Assembly (NCBI RefSeq): GCF_035046485.1
Contig: NC_085137.1
Span: 134,792,703 to 134,856,702, forward strand
Length of the DNA stretch: 64,000 bases
Reading direction: 5' to 3'
From: Aedes albopictus
Lineage: Eukaryota; Arthropoda; Insecta; Diptera; Culicidae
Both the position numbers and the translations under genes were made by a program. Below the pieces are notes generated by a model, which saw nothing but the letters and a program-made list of their open reading frames with translations, made no database searches and was not told the origin of the DNA. Positions 56,058 through 64,000 of this stretch are shown here, one piece after another. The number at the start of each line of letters is the position of its first letter. Position 1 is the first letter of the stretch.

Positions 56058-56259
56058 GGCTCAATTGAGAACCGCATATTATCTCAAACTTATAAAGCAC
56101 TTTTCTCCAGAATGACGCAAAAGCGAACAAAACCCTCGTGTCCGATTGTCATAAATGGCTAGCTAAACAATCGGACGTTCTTATTTTCTTCGCTTTGTGT
56201 ATGGTTTTGGGAAAAAGTGCGTTTTTAGTTCTGGAACAATTGCCTTTCTCAATTGAGCC
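56058..56259. mobile_element. TTAA-flanked MITE (GGCTCAATTGAGAA type)
   Basis: The perfect 14-bp TIR GGCTCAATTGAGAA at both ends is bounded by TTAA (56054-56057 and 56260-56263). Inner pairing also occurs: GTCCGATTGT with ACAATCGGAC (about 56140 and 56168). It breaks the surrounding 12-bp array. Confidence 0.7.
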
Positions 56260-56279
56260 TTAAGGCAAACATAGAACAG

Positions 56280-57110
56280 CTTTAATGAGAATCTAAGAAG
56301 CATCTTCTAAATAAATCACTTGAAACAACCATAGATAAATCTTCAAGTGGAAGATTTATGAGCACTCCTATGAATATTTCTACCCAGAGAGCTCCATGGA
56401 GAGTTCGTGGAAGAATCTCTAAGAAAAACCCTTGGTATAATTCACAGAACGGTCCCTGAAGCAACTCTCAGGGGAATTCCTGGAAGTAGTCCTGCAGAAA
56501 TCTATAAAGAAAATTTAGTTTAATCTCGGTAGGAATGAAAGAAGAAGTTCCTGAAATAATCTGGGGAGTGTTTTTGAGGGAAAACTTAGGAGAAACTCGC
56601 GGAAACACTCAAAGAAGAATCCTTCAAAGAATTCAACGAATAATCACTATAAGTTTTTGGGTAAATCCCTAGCGAAAACTTGGAATCAATGGAGTGTTTC
56701 TGGAAGAAAGCTTGAAGCAACTTTTGAAGAAATCTCTGAAACTACTGTTAAAGAAAATCGTTGAAAAGTAATTTGGGAATCCCTAGAAAATTCATGAAGG
56801 AAACTCCAACAACTTTCTGCAGAATTTGTATAAAAATCTCTGGAAAACTCTACGGAGAATGTCCAGAAGAATCCCTGTAATAATTATGCGGAGGGATCCC
56901 TGAAGGAATCCTCCAAAGATTTCCTGAAGAAATCACCAAAATATTTATGGAAAACTTCTGGAGGAGTCATTCGATCAGCTTTTAGTGGAAGTTGAAAGGG
57001 ATTCTTTTAATCCAAGAGGCATTCTTGAAACAACCTTTAGAAGATTCAATTGAAAGATCTTGTATGAACTCCGGTAGCAGTTTCTAGACTGGAATTGCAT
57101 AGAAATATCA
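56280..57110. repeat. Degenerate 12-bp repeat array, purine-rich form
   Basis: CTGAAGGAATCC- and CTCTGGAAAACTC-like units, resuming after the TTAA element. Confidence 0.6.
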
Positions 57111-57119
57111 TGGACTGCC

Positions 57120-58185
57120 AATAAAGGAACGTCCATAAATTACGTCACGCAAAAAAAATGGGTCAAAATGGTTTATATTTTCGTGTTTTGGACTGCAAAT
57201 ACTAACTTTAAAACTTAGCTGCACACAATGAGCTTAATGTTTATTGTAAACTGTTTATGTTTCATGTGGACACATGTTCGAAACAGTTATTTTCGATCAC
57301 CCGAATTCGCACTGCTCGAACAAAACACACCATTTAGAAAGTCAACAACTGGATCTTATCAACAAACAATCCCCTTTCTCCTACGACGACATCCATGAGC
57401 CATGTCACCGCAAAACAATACGGCAAATCAGCATAAAAATCTACGGCAAACTGTCATAATTCACTCTTTGCGGCGATGGAGCAGGAGGGAGGGGGGGTCA
57501 CCAAAGAGAGACCCCATTTCATAATTGTCCCCACCACGCATAGCAAAACGAGCAAATCCACTCAAAATAAGCACTTGTCCACGCGCGGTGCGATGTTGTC
57601 GTCAACATAGCCGCGATCGTGTTGGTCGTTAGTGTCCACTACTGTCCAGCAATGGGTCCCACTTTCCCTGCGCCGGTGCTATTCTGCGTGGCAGTCGCTT
57701 GCTGCTTGCTACTTGCCAGCGGTAGACAGGTTGGTATCCAATCATAATAATAATAATCGCCATTGTTGTCCCCATCGCGCGAAGCTTAGAAACAGCAAGC
57801 CCGGCTGCTGCTTGAGTGCGGGTCATTTAGATTTTGCATTTTTCCACAGTCAGTCAGTCTGTCTCATTCGGCCACAACGCGAGTGGGGGTATGTGTCACC
57901 TTGATTTGCGTTGAGTTGAGTTGCTAGACATGTGCTCTATTCCCTATTCACCTGACTGACAACCTACGAATGTTTTAAAAAGTCATTCAGCAATAGGGCA
58001 CAAGTGCATCGTTAGTGTCGCTCAAACCTTTATGATAAAAATGGGAAATGCATCAAAGTGGACTATTTGTCATTCAGTTTTATGAATGACGGGTTAGCGT
58101 TTAACTGATAGGAACATACGTCCATTTTAAGTGAGATTTACCTGCTCTGAATGTTGACAATAAATGTGCTTTTATAATTTAACCA
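57120..58185. other. Repeat-poor, GC-richer block around a candidate first exon
   Basis: About 57470-57860 is GC- and CpG-rich, with a G-run (GGAGGGAGGGGGGG) near 57483 and a short (TAA)n run near 57748. It surrounds the candidate exon at 57652. Open frames on both strands overlap here, so the composition alone does not select the true frame. Confidence 0.35.
57652..57729 (+). CDS. Candidate first coding exon encoding a signal peptide
   Basis: An ATG at 57652 has a purine at -3 and G at +4. It opens 26 codons that read like a secretory signal: short N-region (MGPTFPAP), hydrophobic core VLFCVAVACCLLLA (residues 9-22), then ASG followed by RQ, which would suit signal peptidase cleavage after G24. 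Codon 26 (CAG) is followed at once by GTTGGT, an acceptable splice donor (CAG|GTTGGT). The unspliced frame would stop five codons later. If real, this is the start of a secreted or membrane protein whose next exon lies beyond the window or was not recognised. A competing frame from 57632 is open for 90 codons but has no such features. No family was recognised. Confidence 0.35.
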
Positions 58186-58201
58186 ACGAACATAAGTACA
58201 G

Positions 58202-58464
58202 GGTCCCAGTTAGCCTAGCGGTTAAGACTAAGGATCGCCAATCCGGAGACGGCGGGTTCGATTCTCGTTCCGGTCGGGAAAATTTTCTCGACTCCCTGGG
58301 CATAGTGTATCATTGTACTTACCTCACAATATACAAATTCATGCAATGGCAGGCAAAGAAAGCCCTTCAATTAATAACTGTGGAAGTACTCAAAAAAAAA
58401 ACACTGAGTTGAAGAGAGGCAGGCCAAGTTCTAGTGAGAACGTCGAGCAATGAAGAAGAAGAAG
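58202..58464 (+). mobile_element. tRNA-derived SINE (Feilai-like), full length
   Basis: Complete copy: head with TTAGCCTAGCGGTTAAG (A-box) and GGGTTCGATTCTCG (B-box), body with GCAATGGCAGGCAAAGAAAG, tail GAAGAAGAAGAA. Flanks ACATAAGTACAG (58190-58201) and ACATTTGTACAG (58465-58476) agree at 10 of 12 positions. This is the best reference copy of the family here. Confidence 0.85.
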
Positions 58465-58519
58465 ACATTTGTACAGAAGATTAATAATGTGTAATATGCG
58501 TAGATCAAAATCTACAGTA

Positions 58520-59690
58520 GGTGCACGGAAATGTCGGAAAGAGTCTCAGTAGAAACGTGAAAAAAAGGAGTCCCTGGAAGGATTCCTGATCAAATAATTA
58601 AAGTAAACCGAGAAGAATCAAGAATCACGAGAAAAAAATACTGAAAGGTTCCCTGAAAGGTCCCAGGAAGAATTCTTATAGATATTCTTAAATAAATTTT
58701 GAGAGAAATACCTGAAGAATGCCAGGCGGAATCCCGGGAGAAATTTATCAAGGAATCTCGGAAGTATCTCCAGAAGAAATTATCAAAGAAATCTCAGGAG
58801 GAATTCTTGAAATAATCATTGACTGACTCTCAAGATCAATGAAATCCTAATAAGGATTAATGAAGGAAACCCGAAAGAATCACCTAAAAGGCTCCCAGGA
58901 TGAATCCAGGAGTAATCCCTTATGCAGTTTCGGGAACATTCCTTATGGAAGAATCTCGAAATAAATTCCTAAACGAATCCCAGGGTTAATCAATTGAATA
59001 ATCCCGGTGAGCGGTATAGCTAACGGAATTCCATAAAGAAGTTCTGGAAAAGTCTTTGACAGAATCCTGGGGTAATCCCTGAATAAAAATAAGAAGAAAT
59101 CCCAAAAGCCCAAAGAAAGATCAATTGATGAATCCTGGGAAAAAAAAAATGTTGCAAACCTTCGGGACAAATCCATTAAGAAATTTCTGGAAGAGTCTCC
59201 GAAGAAATCCAAAGAGAAATCCTGAGAGGAATCTCATGTGATATCAATGAAGGAATCGCCGAAAGAATACTCAAAAGAATCCCTGAATAAATCTTGGAAG
59301 CAATTTCCAAAAGAAAACCGATAAAAAACGAAATCCTGGGAGGTATCAATGAACGAATTCCTAAAGGAAGCCAGGAAGAAATCCCTGAAGAAATTCCGGA
59401 AGAAAATCCAGGAAGTATCCTGGAGGAATTACTGATGACATCTCAAGAATCAATGGATGAATCCTGGGAGGAACCAATAAAGAAATCCCTTAGAAAATCA
59501 CTGAAGGAATGCCAGATGGAATTCTGGAAGAAGTCCCCAGATGAACCCCGGGAAGTATCCTTGGAAAAATCCCTGAATGAATCTCGAAACGAATTTCTAA
59601 AAGAATCTCTGCAGGAAACTCAGGAAGAATACTGGAGGAATTCCTTATGCAGTCTTGGGAATAATCCATGAAAGGACTCTAAGGACAATA
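58520..59690. repeat. Degenerate 12-bp repeat array, purine-rich form (clearest periodicity)
   Basis: From about 59370 to 59640 the sequence can be split into successive units of 11-13 bases such as AAGAAATCCCTG, AAGAAATTCCGG, ATGGAATTCTGG, AAGAATCTCTGC. Translation gives a four-residue rhythm (EEIPEEIPEE), so the 125-codon frame at 59294-59671 is a by-product. Confidence 0.75.
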
Positions 59691-59839
59691 ATTATTTGGA
59701 ATTTTTTTCTTTATAACAAGATTGTTTGATTCCAAAACATTGTGGTATGACATTCGAATTCATTATTATGAATAAACATCCTATTAGCCCACTGTTTTAT
59801 CTTGCCCCATCCGTTTCAACTTGCTCCGGTGTACCTTAT

Positions 59840-60640
59840 CTCAGAAGGATCTCCCGAAGAAATTCCCAAAGGAATCCTGGGAAGAATTCTTAGAACAATC
59901 CAGCAATGAATCTCGGGTCGAATCTCCAAAGGAATTCTGATACAAACCAATGCAGAAAAATATCTAAAAGAGTCCTGGCAGACAGCAAGAATCCTGGAAG
60001 AATCACTTATGCAGTCTCGCGAATAATCTGTGAAAGAATCCCGGAAGAAATCCTGGGAGGAATCAACGAAAGAATCTTGGGAGCAATTCTGAACGAAATT
60101 CTAGAAAAAAAAAATCATAAAGAAATCGTTGACAAAATCCTGGAGAAGTCCCTGAAGGAATCATAGGAGAAATCTAAGGAAACCGAACAACGACCAATGG
60201 AGAAAACCCGGAAAAAATCCCGCAGAAAAAAATTGAAGGAATCCCGAGAAAAATGCTGAAAGAAATTCCGAGAATATTAAATAAAGCAGCTCCAGGAGGA
60301 ATCTCTGAAGGAATCCCGCAAGGAATGTCTCTCTATAAGACATTTTTATAGAAATCCGTACAGGAATCCCATGGGAAATCACTGAACGTATCCCGGGAAA
60401 AACACCTGAAACAGACTCGGGAGTTCTTGAAAGAATTCTAGATAGAAAAAAGAGGAAATTCATAGAGGAATCATTAAAAGAAAACTTTGAGGAGGAATCC
60501 TGAATGGAATACCACGGGAATTTCAGGAGAAATCCTGGGACGAATCCCTACATGATTCTTAGGGGGAATTACAAGATGAAACCTGGTGGGAATCCTAGAA
60601 GAAAATCAAGAAGCATTATCGGGAGCAGTTGCTTAATATT
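59840..60640. repeat. Degenerate 12-bp repeat array, purine-rich form
   Basis: CCGGAAGAAATCCTGGGAGG-like units. Separated from the previous array by about 150 bp of unrelated AT-rich DNA. Confidence 0.65.
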
Positions 60641-60740
60641 TTCATAGACAAAAAATACCTGTAGGAGGCTCTGTATATAGACCAAGATGTCCGTGGTACA
60701 GAGTACGTCAAATCCGGTGATTTTTTCAACTGGAAATCTT

Positions 60741-60862
60741 TTCGTAGCCGTGCGGTTAAGGTCACCAAGCTTCTAATCGCACCATGCTAAGGGGTGATGG
60801 TTCGATTCCCGCTTCGGGCGATGAAACTATTCGTGGGAACAGTTTTTTCTCCGTATACACTG
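60741..60862 (+). mobile_element. tRNA-derived SINE, second family, 5' part
   Basis: Head TTCGTAGCCGTGCGGTTAAG, B-box GGTTCGATTCCCG (60799-60811), body GGCGATGAAACTATTCGTGG, running up to CCGTATACACTG, where the MITE at 60863 begins. The 3' part resumes at 61935. Confidence 0.8.
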
Positions 60863-61934
60863 CCCAAGTAACAATGAATGCTGAACAGTGAGAGTATTAG
60901 ATGAACAATAGCTGGTTAATGGTGTCAATAGCTGAACACAATGACAGCTGAATATTGGTCTGAAGTATGACTTGTTCAACCTCTTTAATCAGCAATACAT
61001 AGATGGCTGAATATCAAGTTGAATAGAATATTATTCAGCTTTAAAATATACATCAACATGCAGAATTAATCATCTGTTATTCAACCTTTAAGCTAAGTTT
61101 CCAGATCCCAAGTAGAGCGCTCAAGCAAAATTCCTCCTTTTTCCGCAAGTAATTTTGACAACTGATCTCTATGGGGAGAAATGTCACTTTTCCTTACGGA
61201 ATAATAACACGGACTATTTTTCCGCACGAAAAAGTGACAGCTTCATTTGATTTGCACGGGAAGCGTTACTGGCGTTACACTTATTTCCTTACTTGCCATC
61301 TGCGAACCGCTCAAGTAATTTTGAAGCGGAATCATTACTTGATCATTACTTTCCCTATCTTTTCGCATAGTACGTACGAAGTGAAACTGGCCATAATTCA
61401 AATTATGTTTGACAGTTGACCCAAGCGTGTTTTCGTGAAGTCCACATCGCTTCTTCAGCCTCAATACAGACTTGGTTCAACTTATGTTCTTGACTATTCA
61501 GACTCAACAAGTATTGCTTTTGTTTTCGAGGAATTGTATAAAAATTGTGTGTGGTGTAGGTGCTAAAGTGAGTGACTTTAAATCAGGAGGTCCGAGTTCA
61601 GTTCCCAGTTTCACCACAGACTAATTTATACATTCCTAAACATCTCTTCTGGAAGTAGACGCCGCTAGTGGTAAAAATAGGCTCAAGCAAGTGTTTTTAT
61701 TTTATTTTCACACAATGAACTTAATTGATGTTCATTGTGTTCAATGTTGATATAAAGCCTTAAATCAGCTTTCCAAAGAACCTCAAATCAGCTTAAGGTT
61801 GACTAAAATCACCAAATTTAGATTTTCAGGGGCTGAATAAAGGATATTACCTCTTGTCCTCAGCTTCTGTTTAAATGAAGGCTGATTTAAAATAGTTGGA
61901 GAAACGTTTGTACAGCATCGAATTGTTACCTGGG
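60863..61934 (+). mobile_element. CCCAAGTAAC-ended MITE with tRNA-like module, copy A
   Basis: 1072 bp with ends CCCAAGTAACAAT and (reverse complement) CCCAGGTAACAAT. TG flanks it (60861-60862 and 61935-61936) inside a SINE whose other copy (29249) gives the unbroken sequence. It is homologous to 47570-48355 in opposite orientation. A tRNA-like module at 61550-61618 contains GTGCTAAAGTGAGTGAC and a B-box-like GAGTTCAGTTCCC. Its edges TGTGGTG and CACCACA are complementary over seven bases. Confidence 0.8.
61095..61390. mobile_element. Probable secondary insertion inside copy A
   Basis: About 290 bp is present in copy A but absent from copy B at 47570-48355. It begins near CCCAAGTAGAGCGCTCAAGC and contains facing words CAAGTAATTTTGA and CAAGTAATGATTCCG-like sequence on the opposite strand. 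The edges are approximate. Confidence 0.45.
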
Positions 61935-62006
61935 TGGCGCATGCTTCGTATGTAACTTGTCTAGTGTTTCATTCAATCTGTAAAGCCTCTGACTGAAGAC
62001 GGCTCT
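61935..62006 (+). mobile_element. tRNA-derived SINE, second family, 3' part
   Basis: GCATGCTTCGTATGTAACTT, GTCTAGTGTTTCATTCA and CTGACTGAAGACGGCTC match the 3' half of the copy at 29249-29465, completing the element interrupted by the MITE. Confidence 0.8.
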
Positions 62007-62090
62007 TATCCATTTGAAAGGTTATGTTGAACTCGCCATCTTTATATTTTTTGAGTCAAGATATAAGCAACAGTATGTTTCACCCCAGTG

Positions 62091-63009
62091 CACAATGGTC
62101 CACGAAACACATTTACGAGGAAAGATGCATTCAGCGCCTTCAAATGATTTTCTAGATTAATATGGTCTTCTACAAAGTTGTTCCTAAAAATAAGGCCCTC
62201 TTTTCAATATACAAGAAAATTAGGGTGGTCCATATTTTCAAAGGAATTGGTAACCAAACTTTTTCATTTGCAAGAATAACTATACATTTTTCGGGAAAGT
62301 TGTAGATCTATCAATTTTGAGCAAGTTTGCTGACGACACTTTTTATGTTGCTTTAAAATTGACCGATCTAGAGGTATTTTTTCTGAATAAGCTTAGGGTG
62401 GTTTCAAAAAACCGGTTTTCTGGCGTTAGCTTTTTCAGTTTCGATTTTTCATCAAAGTCGCCCAAGAAACACTTGTAGAGCATTTGAAGACGCGTCGTTT
62501 CGTGCGCTGAGATAGTCGTTATCTCTTTTGGTTCAAAAGTTACAGGCGTTTTTCTTAAAAAATCATAGTTTTTCAAAAGGGTGTTATGACGGGTTGGAGC
62601 AAACATAAAAAATATCTTTTGCCCGCATTCGAAAGAAAAAATGTTGTTGTAAAACATATAAAAAAATAAGCACTTTTTAAGTATTTTTCACTTGAGTTAC
62701 AAAAATAACACTCCTCTGATTTTTTTTTCAAATGCTCTACAAGTGTTTCTTGGGCGACTTTGATGAAAAATCGAAACTGTAGCTTTTACGCCAGAAAACC
62801 GGTTTTTCTTGAACCACCCTAAGCTTATTCAGAAAAATAAGTTTGGTTACCAATTTCTTTGAAAATATGGCCCGCATTATTTTTCATGCACATTGGAAAG
62901 AGGTCCTTATTATTAGGGACAACTTTGTAGAAGACCATATTAATCTAGAAAATCATTTGAAGACGCTGAATGCTTCTTTCCTCGTAAATCTAGTTCGTGG
63001 ACCACTGTG
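62091..63009. mobile_element. Long foldback element with CACARTG ends (Transib-like)
   Basis: 919 bp, mostly two inverted arms (about 62091-62540 and 62670-63009). Ends: CACAATGGTCCACGAAACAC on the left and (reverse complement) CACAGTGGTCCACGAACTAG on the right. The perfect 5-bp direct repeat CAGTG lies at 62086-62090 and 63010-63014. Further pairing includes GGTCTTCTACAAAGTTGT and GAAACACTTGTAGAGCATTT with their complements. The 104-codon minus-strand frame inside is not a transposase. Same end structure as 2767-3423 but unrelated interior. Confidence 0.75.
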
Positions 63010-63014
63010 CAGTG

Positions 63015-64000
63015 CTACTTGTTCATTACTAACAATTACAGTACCGGACTAAGTTTTTCCTGATAAACATACTTATTTGCAAAACGCCAAAAGTGTATCT
63101 TTTGGAAGGGCCGAGATAATATCAAATTAAACCAATTATACTACAGCACCATCTAGCGAGAAAAATTTAACTAAATAGCATTTGAATAGAGGAATCATAT
63201 TCATATGAACAACTCCAAGGAAGACACTAACTTCAAATTTTAAACTATGATTAAAAATATCAGGAAGACAAGCTTACTATACGCTTTAAGTTGGCCCCAA
63301 CGTTTGCGCCACCAAGTGAGTTCATGCAGAATTTGTACGAAGTATGGATGTTCTGAACAACTTTCTCGAGATTTGAAATACAAACAATTAAAAAAACGCA
63401 AATCGATCAACTAGTTTTTAAAATATCACGTTCAACGTAACGGCACTTTTAACAACACCATTCCGAGATAATCGCTTTTAAAGTTTCGCGCTGAGAATAA
63501 ACTTGTGCGGCTAGACCAGTTCTACAAGAAAGTCACGGAAAACCCGCTCTTTTTCGAATATTTAAGGTAAATGTCACGGACTAACTTCGAAAAATAGTAC
63601 TTGATATGCATGGCAAAAATCCTTATGAAATTTGGAATGTATATTGTCTAGCTAGTATACTTTCAGATCATTCAATAAAAAAAGTTTGATTTCTTAACCC
63701 AGCAAAGTATGTAATCCCTTGAAAGAAATTTGGTTTAGATTTCAATTTTGTTAAAAGGGGTCGCATATTTATTACGTAGAAGGAGAAAAGGAGTCTACCA
63801 TAATATTTTATTATACGAAACGAATTTCGCTTCTCATACAAACATCGTTATAAAGTAGAGAGCGAGGTTCTGTAGAGCCCTAATAATTCTGTTATCTTAT
63901 TTTCTTCCCTCTGACCAAAATGAAATGGAAGAGAACGTGCCTCTGGAGCCGACCTACTGATCCCTCTGACCTAAATCTGAACATTCCTGATAAGCCAGTT
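63015..64000. other. Unassigned terminal block
   Basis: No gene or repeat was recognised. CACTGCACAGTGGACC-type ends do not recur here. Confidence 0.3.

Noticed and set aside
58210..58275. Possible genuine tRNA gene (A- and B-box present)
   Set aside because: It is the head of a SINE with a (GAA)n tail and target duplication, repeated elsewhere in the window.

Overview
This window is repeat-dominated, AT-rich eukaryotic DNA. The best reading is a culicine mosquito, probably Aedes. That rests on tRNA-derived SINEs with (GAA)n tails resembling the published Aedes aegypti family Feilai, a damaged non-LTR reverse transcriptase of a type common in mosquitoes, many MITE families, and long arrays of a decayed 12-bp motif. 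The species is inferred, not proven. No intact host gene is visible. Most stop-free stretches fall inside decayed repeats and are not genes.

Region by region. 0.1-0.9 kb: two retroposed fragments. 2.7-7.1 kb: a dead non-LTR retrotransposon cut by four later insertions (a foldback with V(D)J-heptamer-like ends, a TIR element carrying a second TIR element, and a SINE). 7.1-9.4 kb: a repeat-poor, GC-richer block. 9.4-19.6 kb: TA-flanked elements, foldbacks, a hAT MITE, a diverged tandem repeat and SINE copies. 19.6-27.4 kb: mixed unique DNA, MITEs and a diverged 0.7-kb duplication. 27.4-33.6 kb: 12-bp arrays around unique blocks. 33.6-37.6 kb: a 4-kb TIR element containing a solo LTR and a SINE. 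38.0-40.9 kb: a giant inverted repeat whose second arm runs into a 500-base N gap. 41-49 kb: palindromic units, hAT-like DNA, a hammerhead-like motif of the kind found in Penelope-like elements, and CCCAAG-ended MITEs. 51.7-60.6 kb: more arrays with MITEs and SINEs. 57.65 kb: a possible signal-peptide exon. 60.7-63.0 kb: a SINE split by a MITE, then a second heptamer-ended foldback.

The strongest signals come from insertion boundaries that can be read directly. Five elements from three unrelated interiors share CCCARGYAAC-like ends (the most decayed end differs at one base), each with a different 2-bp target duplication (AT, TG, GA, AA, TG). Two long foldbacks end in CACARTG, the RAG/Transib heptamer, with 5-bp duplications (CAACG, CAGTG); a third heptamer predicts what the N gap hides. 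Other clear cases are a solo LTR with duplication CCACG, two hAT MITEs with 8-bp duplications, and about ten SINE or LINE insertions with 10-15-bp duplications.

The parts do not form a working pathway. They record layered insertion into a gene-poor region, perhaps a very large intron or an intergenic interval near the 57.65-kb exon candidate. All calls come from reading the sequence by eye. Family names mark resemblance, and array edges are accurate to tens of bases.
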